From the NCBI GenBank assembly GCA_031367715.1, contig JANLQJ010000439.1, forward strand, positions 1-12,571: a stretch of 12,571 nucleotides of DNA, written 5' to 3'. Position numbers and translations under genes: made by a program. How positions within the stretch are numbered: position 1 is the stretch's first letter; every line of letters starts with the position of its first letter. This DNA is from JANYHF01 sp031367715 (GTDB lineage Bacteria; Pseudomonadota; Alphaproteobacteria; Rhizobiales; Hyphomicrobiaceae). The notes under the pieces were generated by a model. That model saw nothing but the letters and a program-made list of their open reading frames with translations, was not told where the DNA came from and did not search any database. Below are positions 6,345-12,571 of this stretch, in pieces.

Positions 6345-7250
6345 ATGACCATGGTCTTTGTTGCGTTGTGTATTGCCGCCATTGTCTATGCCGTTTTTGC
6401 GGTGGCGATGTTCAAGGGCCAGCACCATCTTGTCTACCGCATCGATAGCCGAAGGATCGTTCCGCAACGGATCGGCCTCGCCAATGTCGAGGAAGTGACG
6501 CTGCGGGTGCCCGATGGCGAGCGACTGGTGGCTTGGCATGGCAAGGCCAGCGCCGGACGGCCAACCATGCTCTATCTGCACGGTCAGGCCGGCAATTTGG
6601 CGCGCCGCAGCGAACGCATCCGTCGCTACCGCGCGGCTGGAGTTGGCATTCTGATTGTGGCCTATCGCGGCTTTTCCGGCAGCTCGGGCACACCCAGCGA
6701 AGGCGCCAACGTAGCCGACGCGCTGTTCGCCTATGATTGGCTCTTGGAGCGTGGCGTAACTGCCGACGAGATTATCGTTTACGGTGAAAGTCTGGGTACC
6801 GGCGTGGCCGCTCAGGTGGCGGCGCAGCGGCAGATTTCGGGCCTGGTGCTCGATTCACCATTCACCGCGCTGACCGATCTTGCCGCCGCCCGGCATCCCT
6901 TTCTACCGGTCCGTCGCTTCATATTCGACCGCTACGAGACCTTGAAGCATATCGTCAAGGCGGACGCGCCCGTTCTGGTGCTGCATGGTGAAAAAGATCC
7001 GATTGTGCCGCTGCCAATGGGGCTGCAGGTGTTCGAGGCCATCAAGGGCCCCAAGCGGATGATCACGTTTCCCGAAGGCCGCCACCTCGACCATGGCAAG
7101 TTCGGTTCATTCGATGTCGTTTTGCGGTTCTTGAACGAGCGCGACCGGTTGCCACAGGGCTACCGTATGTTGGAGCGTGTCATGCCAGCGCCAGTCGCTG
7201 CATCAGCTGCCCTGACACCGGTCCAGGCCGCTGCAGCGCGGGCAGCCTAA
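6345..7250 (+). CDS. Membrane-anchored alpha/beta hydrolase (ABHD13/BEM46-like)
   Basis: 301 residues. A hydrophobic segment at about 4-23 is a probable N-terminal membrane anchor or uncleaved signal. The catalytic domain shows the family landmarks in order: LHGQAGN at 78-84 (oxyanion region), YRGFSGSSG at 107-115, the nucleophile elbow GESLG at 147-151 (Ser149), the acid in EKDPIVP (Asp218), and the catalytic His in GRHLDH (247 or 250). This arrangement matches the ABHD13/BEM46 group of serine hydrolases, which act on esters or thioesters; the substrate is unknown. The Ala/Pro-rich C-terminus (about 281-301) is probably disordered. The start at 6345 gives the anchor; a second ATG two codons later is possible and the ribosome binding site is weak. 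It converges on the next gene with a 35-base gap. Confidence 0.85.
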   Translation: MTMVFVALCIAAIVYAVFAVAMFKGQHHLVYRIDSRRIVPQRIGLANVEEVTLRVPDGERLVAWHGKASAGRPTMLYLHGQAGNLARRSERIRRYRAAGVGILIVAYRGFSGSSGTPSEGANVADALFAYDWLLERGVTADEIIVYGESLGTGVAAQVAAQRQISGLVLDSPFTALTDLAAARHPFLPVRRFIFDRYETLKHIVKADAPVLVLHGEKDPIVPLPMGLQVFEAIKGPKRMITFPEGRHLDHGKFGSFDVVLRFLNERDRLPQGYRMLERVMPAPVAASAALTPVQAAAARAA

Positions 7251-7285
7251 GCAGATTCTCACACTGATAAGCCGCCGCCTGCGGT

Positions 7286-8566
7286 TCAGGTGCGTGGCAA
7301 GGTCGCCTTGGTCATGGGCTGGGCGGCGGCGGCCGAGTCCTGGTCGGCGCAGCCTCCCGGTTCGCGTTCGGCGGCCATGCGCTTGGCTAGCCCGAGCAGC
7401 GCTAACATGTTGTGCTGGTAGAACGTGGCGTCGATGCCGAACATGACCCGGTCAAGGTCGGCGGCAAGACGCATATCAAAGCAGCGATAGACGTACCAGG
7501 CGCCAAGCGCCAGCGGGGAGTCCCCGTCGGCGCGATTGGCCGTGAGATAGCTGTCTGAGCCCGGATCCACATGCTTGCGTATCAGCACGTGGCCGGCGTC
7601 GAGTTGCACCATCAGCGTGCTGAATGGCACCCCCGCGATGGCCGAAATATCATGTCGGTCGAGCACAATCCCGGCCTGGTAGGCCGCCTTGGGAAACATG
7701 ATGCCGGCGGCTGCCTTGACCAGCCGCTCGCGTGGTCCCTTGCGCAGATCGGCCGGTGCCGGCTTTGGCCAATAGGGCCAGGTCACGCCTTTGCCCGGCT
7801 GCTGTTGCAACAACGTTTTCCAGGTCCGCGCGATGCCAGTGACCTGGCGCAGATACTCGGGTTTGTGGGTTAACTGCCAAAGTCCGAGCAAAGGTTCGGC
7901 ATAGATCGAACTCAAATTGAGCGGTACGACGTCCTCGCCCGACGGCAGCAAGTAATAACCATGTCCGTGGTCTTCTAGATACCGGTCTTTGACGCCCGCA
8001 GCGGCGTCTTCCAGCATGCGCATTAACGCGCCACGCTGTGGGCCGACCAGCAGCTCGAGGTCCGCATCCTGCTGCGCCGCCAGCAGCAGATCGACCACCG
8101 GCGCCATGATCAGGCCCGCTACCGGAACTTCGCGGTAGGACGTGCCGGTCTGAGCATCATCGGTATACCAACCGTAGGCTGACTGAACGTTCTGTGGTCG
8201 CGCCGCCGCCGCGTAGTCGGCAGTCCGCGTCAAGACCGCCTCGATCAGCCGCCGGTCATGGGTTTGCTGATAGAGCACCACGGCTGCGCGGGCGAGATAG
8301 GTCCAGACCCAGGCTTTCAGCCGGTCCTTGCCATTGTGATCGCGATGTCCCCAAACCGGGTTGCGTTGAAAGTTGTGCAGCCGGTCCAGCACCAGATCGG
8401 CAAGCTGGCCTGGCGTGACGGCCTGTGCCAGCCTGGCCGCGTCGGCAACCACCGTTATGGCTTTGGGGTTGGCAAAGCCCGCCCGCGCCTCGATCTGCCG
8501 GCCTGCGGCGGCGACTGAAACAAGGGCAGCGACCGACAAACCGGCCATGACCAGGGGGCGACGCAT
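7286..8566 (-). CDS. Exported protein of unknown function, possible alpha/alpha-barrel fold
   Basis: 426 residues from the ATG at 8566; an in-frame TTG three codons upstream is less likely. The start MRRPLVMAGLSVAALVSVAAA is a signal peptide or N-terminal anchor. The rest alternates amphipathic helices with short Gly/Trp/Tyr-rich loops, for example NPVWGHRDHNGKDRLKAWVW (69-88) and YYLLPSGEDVVPLNLSSIY (204-222) followed by LLGLWQLTHKPEYL. This texture recalls (alpha/alpha)-toroid enzymes such as D-glucuronyl C5-epimerases, polysaccharide lyases and six-hairpin glycosidases, but I cannot place it in a family or identify catalytic residues. A consensus CtrA box lies about 100 bases upstream, suggesting cell-cycle control. 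The C-terminal 25 residues are low complexity. An envelope or extracellular polysaccharide role is a guess. Confidence 0.75.
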   Translation of the reverse strand: MRRPLVMAGLSVAALVSVAAAGRQIEARAGFANPKAITVVADAARLAQAVTPGQLADLVLDRLHNFQRNPVWGHRDHNGKDRLKAWVWTYLARAAVVLYQQTHDRRLIEAVLTRTADYAAAARPQNVQSAYGWYTDDAQTGTSYREVPVAGLIMAPVVDLLLAAQQDADLELLVGPQRGALMRMLEDAAAGVKDRYLEDHGHGYYLLPSGEDVVPLNLSSIYAEPLLGLWQLTHKPEYLRQVTGIARTWKTLLQQQPGKGVTWPYWPKPAPADLRKGPRERLVKAAAGIMFPKAAYQAGIVLDRHDISAIAGVPFSTLMVQLDAGHVLIRKHVDPGSDSYLTANRADGDSPLALGAWYVYRCFDMRLAADLDRVMFGIDATFYQHNMLALLGLAKRMAAEREPGGCADQDSAAAAQPMTKATLPRT

Positions 8567-8659
8567 GTGACGCAACCTACGCTTACGCTACTGACCCGCT
8601 CGCCGCATGACTTGCAGGCGCACGGCTGGAATTGAACTCCACTACAGTCGAGCCGATTG

Positions 8660-8675
8660 GTTAACGAAGTGTTAA
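8660..8675 (-). promoter_or_regulatory. CtrA-type binding site (TTAA-N7-TTAAC)
   Basis: Read on the minus strand the site is TTAACACTTCGTTAAC, a complete match to the CtrA consensus TTAA-N7-TTAAC known from Caulobacter and other alphaproteobacteria. It lies about 95-110 bases upstream of the exported-protein gene, in its direction, and about 255 bases upstream of the str promoter. A weak -10-like TAGTGG follows on the minus strand at roughly promoter spacing. A full-consensus match by chance in this G+C-rich DNA is unlikely but possible. Confidence 0.5.
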
Positions 8676-8929
8676 GACCGGCGCTGGTAGCGTAGCGTAA
8701 GGGAGGTTTGCAGCCGCCCTAACAGGCCTTGCGGTGTCGGACCAGGGCGCCCGCAGCTCGCCGTCATGGTGTCTTTTGGTCCCATCACCAAAGCGAGCCA
8801 GATGGCGGCAGCGCAACCTGGCCTCGGATTTTCCGAGCAAGGCAAAAGATTGGTTGGCTGGACTAAGGCCGTCCGGCGCGACACAACAGACCGCGCGAAG
8901 AAAAAATCTCCGGCGCAGCAACGATCCCA

Positions 8930-8958
8930 TTGACCGTCGGTTGGAAGCCACCTATAAG
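8930..8958 (+). promoter_or_regulatory. Sigma-70-type promoter of the str operon
   Basis: TTGACC at 8930-8935 and TATAAG at 8953-8958 are separated by exactly 17 bases, each one base from the housekeeping consensus. Transcription would start near 8965, giving a leader of about 265 nt before rpsL. It is the best promoter match I found in the window and is followed by strongly expressed genes. Confidence 0.65.
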
Positions 8959-9072
8959 GCCCTCACTTTCGCGTCAGGCGGTAGGTTGATCGGTCGTCGC
9001 AGCGCCAGCAGGTGCATGACGCAAACAACCTAAACGCTGCCGCAAGAACTACTGACGAAAGCTCGGAACCAT

Positions 9073-9101
9073 GATCCTGACCGATACGGTCGGACAGGAT
9101 C
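9073..9101 (+). promoter_or_regulatory. rpsL leader hairpin 1
   Basis: GATCCTG (9073-9079) pairs with CAGGATC (9095-9101). Inside it ACCG (9080-9083) pairs with CGGT (9087-9090) around an ATA loop, leaving CGGA as a 3-prime bulge. The result is a compact bulged hairpin in the str leader. No T run follows, so it is not a simple terminator. Confidence 0.4.
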
Positions 9102-9138
9102 CTCTGATCTTTCTGCCGATTGCCTCGATCAGGCACTT

Positions 9139-9163
9139 GGCCGGGACACTATTGTCCCGCGCC
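9139..9163 (+). promoter_or_regulatory. rpsL leader hairpin 2
   Basis: CGGGACA (9142-9148) pairs with TGTCCCG (9153-9159) around a CTAT loop. GGC (9139-9141) extends the stem with GCC (9161-9163) across a one-base bulge at 9160. It lies about 70 bases before the rpsL start and leaves the ribosome binding region free. Confidence 0.4.
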
Positions 9164-9230
9164 ATCTTGCCCGGTTGTATGCATTCGGTCCGAACCTGTT
9201 TGTGCAATCTGTTTGTCGTGGACGAGGCGA

Positions 9231-9602
9231 ATGCCGACCATACAACAATTGATCCGCAAGCCGCGGATAAAGCCGAAAGAGCGCGAGAAGGCCCGCCACA
9301 TGGAGGCCTGCCCTCAGAAGCGTGGTGTGTGCACCCGCGTCTATACCACGACCCCAAAGAAGCCCAACTCGGCGCTTCGCAAGGTCGCCAAGATCCGCCT
9401 GACCAATGGCTACGAAGTCATCGGCTACATCCCAGGTGAAGGCCACAACCTGCAGGAGCACAGCGTGGTCATGATCCGTGGCGGCCGCGTCAAGGACCTC
9501 CCTGGCGTGCGCTACCACATCATCCGCGGCGTGCTCGACACCCAGGGTGTCGTCAAGCGCCGTCAGCGCCGCTCGAAATACGGTGCCAAGCGGCCGAAGT
9601 GA
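9231..9602 (+). CDS. rpsL: 30S ribosomal protein S12
   Basis: 123 residues, the usual length. S12 sits at the decoding centre of the 30S subunit and controls accuracy. The signature TTTPKKPNSALRKVAKIRLT spans 39-58. Lys43 and Lys88, where substitutions commonly give streptomycin resistance, are both the sensitive-type Lys, and Pro91 is also wild type. Asp89 in VKDLPGVRYH is the residue methylthiolated by RimO in E. coli. The C-terminal RRSKYGAKRPK is standard. The start at 9231 (MPTIQQLI) is fixed by family alignment; upstream in-frame codons would add about 37 unrelated residues. A short GAGG lies just before it. It is the first gene of the str operon and is followed by a 107-base gap with strong folding potential. 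Confidence 0.98.
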   Translation: MPTIQQLIRKPRIKPKEREKARHMEACPQKRGVCTRVYTTTPKKPNSALRKVAKIRLTNGYEVIGYIPGEGHNLQEHSVVMIRGGRVKDLPGVRYHIIRGVLDTQGVVKRRQRRSKYGAKRPK

Positions 9603-9619
9603 TCGCTTTGGCGGGGACA

Positions 9620-9693
9620 TGATGTTCATATTCGCCGAACATCACTGGTTCCAAATGCAACTTTCGGGGGCGAATATGAACTTGGTGCCCCCG
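9620..9693 (+). promoter_or_regulatory. rpsL-rpsG intercistronic element with competing hairpins
   Basis: Three stems overlap. H1: TGATGTTC (9620-9627) with GAACATCA (9637-9644), 8 pairs. H2: GTTCATATTCGCC (9624-9636) with GGCGAATATGAAC (9669-9681), 13 perfect pairs. H3: CGGGGGC (9665-9671) with GCCCCCG (9687-9693), 7 pairs, ending four bases before the rpsG Shine-Dalgarno AAGGGA (9698-9703). H2 uses bases needed by both H1 and H3, while H1 and H3 can coexist. In E. coli, protein S7 binds the equivalent gap to repress translation. The same job here is inference. Confidence 0.55.
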
Positions 9694-9709
9694 TTCTAAG
9701 GGAATTCAC

Positions 9710-10180
9710 ATGTCGCGTCGTCACAGCGCAGAAAAACGCGAGATCAACCCGGATCCGAAATTCGGGGATCTGATCGTCACCAAGTTCATGAACTCGGTGA
9801 TGAAAGAGGGCAAGAAGTCGGTCGCCGAACTGATCGTCTACGGCGCCTTCGATACGCTTGAGCAGAAGACGCGGCGCAGCCCGGTGGAAATGTTCCACGA
9901 GGCGCTGAAGAACGTCATGCCCTCGATCGAGGTGCGCTCGCGGCGTGTTGGTGGCGCAACCTATCAGGTGCCGGTAGAAGTGCGCATGGAGCGGCGCCAG
10001 GCGCTGGCCATTCGCTGGATCATCACGGCCGCCCGCGGCCGTAACGAGAATACCATGTCTGAGCGGCTTTCGAGCGAGCTGATGGACGCTGCCAATAACC
10101 GCGGCACGGCGGTGAAGAAAAGGGAAGACACGCACCGGATGGCGGAGGCCAATCGCGCCTTTTCGCATTATCGCTGGTAG
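9710..10180 (+). CDS. rpsG: 30S ribosomal protein S7
   Basis: 156 residues, the typical bacterial length. S7 nucleates assembly of the 30S head by binding the 3-prime major domain of 16S rRNA and lies at the E site. Landmarks are MSRRHSAEKREINPDPKFGD at the N-terminus, KFMNSVMKEGKKS at 25-37, PSIEVRSRRVGGATYQVPVEV in the central beta-hairpin region and the C-terminal KKREDTHRMAEANRAFSHYRW. The ATG at 9710 has an AAGGGA ribosome binding site six bases upstream. In E. coli S7 is the translational repressor of its own operon by binding the rpsL-rpsG gap; the folded element just upstream fits a similar scheme. It is followed after 83 bases, mostly occupied by a palindromic repeat, by fusA. Confidence 0.98.
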   Translation: MSRRHSAEKREINPDPKFGDLIVTKFMNSVMKEGKKSVAELIVYGAFDTLEQKTRRSPVEMFHEALKNVMPSIEVRSRRVGGATYQVPVEVRMERRQALAIRWIITAARGRNENTMSERLSSELMDAANNRGTAVKKREDTHRMAEANRAFSHYRW

Positions 10181-10181
10181 T

Positions 10182-10230
10182 CGCAGCGTTCGCAAAAGTG
10201 GAATTCCCGGTTTTGCGATAAGACGCTGCG
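10182..10230. repeat. Palindromic repeat of Hyphomicrobiales type between rpsG and fusA
   Basis: CGCAGCGT (10182-10189) pairs with ACGCTGCG (10223-10230). Directly inside, TCGCAAAA (10190-10197) pairs with TTTTGCGA (10211-10218), with a TAAG bulge on the 3-prime side. The apical part, AAAAGTGGAATTCCCGGTTTT, closely resembles the AAAAGTGGGAACCGGTTTT heart of dispersed intergenic palindromes that I know from rhizobial genomes. The element begins two bases after the rpsG stop and fills most of the gap, so it is co-transcribed within a core operon. Confidence 0.7.
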
Positions 10231-10263
10231 CAGACCAAGAGACTTTTCCCGGAGACGGATATT

Positions 10264-12351
10264 ATGCCCCGCGCTTACGCCATTGAGGACTATCGCAATT
10301 TCGGCATCATGGCCCACATCGATGCCGGCAAAACCACGACTACCGAGCGGATCCTCTATTATACCGGCAAGAGCCACAAGATCGGCGAAGTGCACGATGG
10401 CGCTGCAACCATGGATTTCATGGTGCAGGAGCAGGAGCGTGGCATTACCATCACGTCGGCCGCCACCACCGCGTTCTGGGAAGGCCGCGATGGCAAGAAG
10501 CGTCGCTTGAACATCATCGATACTCCCGGCCATGTCGACTTCACCATTGAAGTTGAGCGCTCGCTGCGCGTGCTCGACGGCGCCGTTTGCGTGCTCGACA
10601 GTAACCAAGGCGTCGAGCCGCAAACCGAGACGGTTTGGCGTCAGGGCGATAAGTATAAAGTTCCAAGAATTGTCTTCTGTAACAAGATGGACAAGACCGG
10701 CGCCGATTTCTACCAGTGCATCGACGACATCAAAAAGCGCCTGGGCGCCCGCCCAGTGCCGATTCAATTGCCGATCGGTGCCGAAGCAGACTTCAAGGGC
10801 CTGATCGATCTGGTGCGCATGAAGGGCGTTGTCTGGGAAGAAGAGACCCTCGGCGCCAAGTATCATGACATCGAGATTCCGGACGACATGAAGGAGAAGG
10901 CTGCCGAGTACCGGCTGTCGCTGGTCGAGGCAGCGGTGGAACTCGATGACAGCGCGATGGCCGCCTACCTCGATGGCAATGAGCCGGACGAAGCAACGCT
11001 GCGCCGGCTGATCCGCAAGGCAGTCGTCACCCATGCGTGGTATCCGATCCTGTGCGGCTCGGCCTTCAAGAACAAGGGCGTGCAGCCGCTTCTCGACGCC
11101 GTGGTCGATTACCTGCCGAGCCCGGTCGATATTCCGCCGACCCATGCCATCGATCTGCGCACCGACCAAGAAGTGCTGCGGCGGCCGCTCGACACCGATC
11201 CGCTGGCCATGCTCGCTTTCAAGATCATGGACGATCAGTACGGCCAGCTGACCTTCGCGCGCATCTATTCGGGCCAACTTGCCAAGAGCACAGGCGTGCT
11301 CAATTCCACGCGTGGGCGGACCGAGCGCATCGGCCGCATGGTGCTAATGCATGCCAACAACCGCGAGGAAATCTCCGAGGCCTTTGCCGGCGACATCGTG
11401 GCGCTGGTTGGCCTCAAGGATACGATCACTGGCGACACGCTGTGCGATCCGAACAAGGGCGTGCTGCTCGATAAGATGAGCTTCCCCGAGCCGGTCATCG
11501 AGATCTCGATCGAGCCGAAGTCGAAGGCCGACCAGGAGAAGCTTGGCGAAGCGCTCAACAAGCTTGCGAAAGAGGATCCCTCCTTCCGCGTGTCGGTGGA
11601 TCACGAGTCGGGCCAGACCATTCTCAAGGGCATGGGCGAGCTGCATCTCGACATTAAGGTCGACATTCTGCGCCGCACCTACAAGGTCGACGCCAATATC
11701 GGCCAGCCGCAGGTTGCCTATCGTGAATCGATCACCAAGTCGGTGACGCAGGACTACACCCATAAAAAGCAGACCGGTGGTACCGGCCAGTTCGCGCGCG
11801 TCAAGATGATCATTGAGCCGAATGAAGCCGGCAAGGGCTTCGAGTTCGAGAGCAAGGTTGTCGGCGGCTCGGTGCCGAAGGAATTCATTCCCGGCATTGA
11901 AAAGGGCGTGGCCAGCGTCATGACCGCCGGTCCGCTGATTGGCTTCCCTGTGCTCGACGTCAAGGTGACGTTGATCGACGGCGCCTATCACGAGGTGGAC
12001 TCCAGCGCGATCGCCTTCGAAATCGCCTCGCGCATGTGCATGCGTGAAGCCTTCGCCAAGGCCGGTCCCAAACTGCTGGAACCGATCATGGCGGTCGAAG
12101 CCGTGACGCCGGAAGAGTTCACCGGTTCGGTAATCGGCGATCTCAACTCGCGGCGTGGCCAGATCCAGGGCCAGGACATGCGTGGCAACGCCAATGTGGT
12201 CAAAGCCATGGTGCCGCTCGCCAACATGTTCGGCTATGTCAGCCAGTTGCGCTCCATGAGCCAGGGCCGGGCGAATTTCACCATGCAGTTTGCGCACTAC
12301 CAGCAGGTCCCCTCCGCGGTGGCGGCGGAGATCCAGGCCAAATACGCCTGA
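10264..12351 (+). CDS. fusA: Translation elongation factor G
   Basis: 695 residues, full length. EF-G is the GTPase that drives translocation and, with RRF, ribosome recycling. The G domain is complete: P-loop AHIDAGKT at 17-24, switch I with RGITIT at 59-64, DTPGH at 86-90 (His90 is the catalytic His equivalent), NKMD at 140-143 and GSAF at 265-268. Domain II starts near 305; domains III-V follow with GMGELHLDI and, in domain IV, the TGGTGQFARV region. The C-terminal GYVSQLRSMSQGRANFTMQF is standard. The start MPRAYAIEDYRNFG follows GGAGACGG. It is the third gene of the str operon, 79 bases before tuf. Confidence 0.98.
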   Translation: MPRAYAIEDYRNFGIMAHIDAGKTTTTERILYYTGKSHKIGEVHDGAATMDFMVQEQERGITITSAATTAFWEGRDGKKRRLNIIDTPGHVDFTIEVERSLRVLDGAVCVLDSNQGVEPQTETVWRQGDKYKVPRIVFCNKMDKTGADFYQCIDDIKKRLGARPVPIQLPIGAEADFKGLIDLVRMKGVVWEEETLGAKYHDIEIPDDMKEKAAEYRLSLVEAAVELDDSAMAAYLDGNEPDEATLRRLIRKAVVTHAWYPILCGSAFKNKGVQPLLDAVVDYLPSPVDIPPTHAIDLRTDQEVLRRPLDTDPLAMLAFKIMDDQYGQLTFARIYSGQLAKSTGVLNSTRGRTERIGRMVLMHANNREEISEAFAGDIVALVGLKDTITGDTLCDPNKGVLLDKMSFPEPVIEISIEPKSKADQEKLGEALNKLAKEDPSFRVSVDHESGQTILKGMGELHLDIKVDILRRTYKVDANIGQPQVAYRESITKSVTQDYTHKKQTGGTGQFARVKMIIEPNEAGKGFEFESKVVGGSVPKEFIPGIEKGVASVMTAGPLIGFPVLDVKVTLIDGAYHEVDSSAIAFEIASRMCMREAFAKAGPKLLEPIMAVEAVTPEEFTGSVIGDLNSRRGQIQGQDMRGNANVVKAMVPLANMFGYVSQLRSMSQGRANFTMQFAHYQQVPSAVAAEIQAKYA

Positions 12352-12358
12352 TACTGAG

Positions 12359-12401
12359 TTGTCGGCCGGAGCCGAACGGGCTCTGGCTATAAAGCCGACA
12401 A
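12359..12401 (+). promoter_or_regulatory. fusA-tuf intercistronic hairpin
   Basis: TTGTCGGC (12359-12366) pairs with GCCGACAA (12394-12401), enclosing a second stem GAGCC (12369-12373) with GGCTC (12379-12383) around GAACG. An alternative short stem GGCT/AGCC (12385-12396) competes with the outer one. No T run follows, so full termination is unlikely. It may protect or separate the fusA and tuf messages. Confidence 0.4.
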
Positions 12402-12430
12402 GAACGATTGATTGAGAACGGAGAAGTCTT

Positions 12431-12571
12431 ATGGGCAAGGCAAAATTCGACCGCTCGAAGCCCCACTGCAACGTGGGCACGATCGGACACGTGGATCATG
12501 GCAAGACGACGCTGACGGCGGCGCTGACCAAGGTTTCGTCCGACCGCGGCTGGACCAAGACGTTCGTGCCC
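12431..12571 (+). CDS. tuf: Translation elongation factor Tu (5-prime part only)
   Basis: The first 47 codons lie before the window ends. MGKAKFDRSKPHCNVGTIGH leads into the P-loop GHVDHGKTTLTAAL (about 19-32), the hallmark of EF-Tu, which delivers aminoacyl-tRNA to the ribosome as a GTP complex. GGAGAAG lies just upstream of the ATG. Position after fusA is the normal str-operon order. The segment SSDRGWTKTF after the first helix is within the variable part of the family. Whether a second tuf copy exists elsewhere, as is common in proteobacteria, cannot be seen. Confidence 0.96.
   Translation, partial: MGKAKFDRSKPHCNVGTIGHVDHGKTTLTAALTKVSSDRGWTKTFVP

Larger units (their letters stand above)
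8567..9230. other. Divergent regulatory region: CtrA box, str promoter and long rpsL leader
   Basis: About 660 bases between the exported-protein gene (minus) and rpsL (plus). It contains a CtrA-type box at 8660-8675, an inverted repeat (CTTACGCTAC at 8582-8591 and its complement at 8692-8701) bracketing that box, a near-consensus promoter at 8930-8958, and leader hairpins at 9073-9101 and 9139-9163. Open frames here overlap these elements, have no ribosome binding sites and are not called. Confidence 0.6.

Noticed and set aside
6185..6448. Plus-strand 87-codon frame before the hydrolase
   Set aside because: It overlaps the hydrolase start in a different frame, begins without a ribosome binding site and becomes Cys-rich shadow sequence inside the hydrolase gene.
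8661..8951. Minus-strand frames in the rpsL upstream region
   Set aside because: They overlap the str promoter and the CtrA box, have no ribosome binding site and read as non-coding shadow.
10168..12480. Long minus-strand frames opposite fusA
   Set aside because: They are antisense shadows of a highly conserved gene with biased codons; the translations have no recognisable domain.
1..12571. tRNA, rRNA and CRISPR arrays
   Set aside because: I looked for T-loop (GGTTCGAATCC-type) signatures with matching acceptor stems and for regularly spaced repeats and saw none; the GTTCGAAGTC near 3098 has no cloverleaf around it.

Overview
The window looks like chromosome from an alphaproteobacterium of the order Hyphomicrobiales (Rhizobiales). 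Four things point there: a CarD regulator with a long Lys/Ala/Pro-rich N-terminus beside a seven-iron ferredoxin and an S4-domain protein; the rpsL-rpsG-fusA-tuf (str) operon with alphaproteobacterial-type proteins; a palindromic repeat of a kind I recall as common in this order, between rpsG and fusA; and a full-consensus CtrA box. The DNA appears moderately high in G+C. Genus cannot be assigned by reading alone.

Layout, left to right. Positions 1-97 hold the last codons of a probable transposase. Positions 98-802 have no convincing gene and are dense in palindromes. Positions 803-2477 hold a tight two-gene unit for secreted proteins, a phospholipase A2-like protein and an M48-like HExxH metalloprotein. 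A convergent gene (2493-2933, minus) encodes a small secreted cysteine-containing protein of unknown function. Next comes a minus-strand block read from right to left: S4-domain RNA-binding protein (6034-5609), seven-iron ferredoxin fdxA (5482-5144) and carD (4628-3291), ending in a strong hairpin terminator. A membrane-anchored alpha/beta hydrolase (6345-7250, plus) diverges from the S4 gene. It converges on an exported protein (8566-7286, minus) that may have an alpha/alpha-barrel fold.

From 8930 to the right edge lies the str operon: a near-consensus sigma-70-type promoter, a leader of about 265 nt with hairpins, rpsL, rpsG, fusA and the first 47 codons of tuf. Every intercistronic gap in this operon holds a recognisable secondary structure. 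The rpsL-rpsG gap is the most striking: three overlapping stems cannot all form together, which suggests a translational switch.

Functionally, the right third is core translation machinery (S12, S7, EF-G, EF-Tu). The middle block is housekeeping (RNA binding, low-potential electron transfer, RNA polymerase/rRNA promoter control). The left third looks accessory: transposon tail, repeats and a secreted phospholipase/protease pair. I saw no tRNA, rRNA or CRISPR array.
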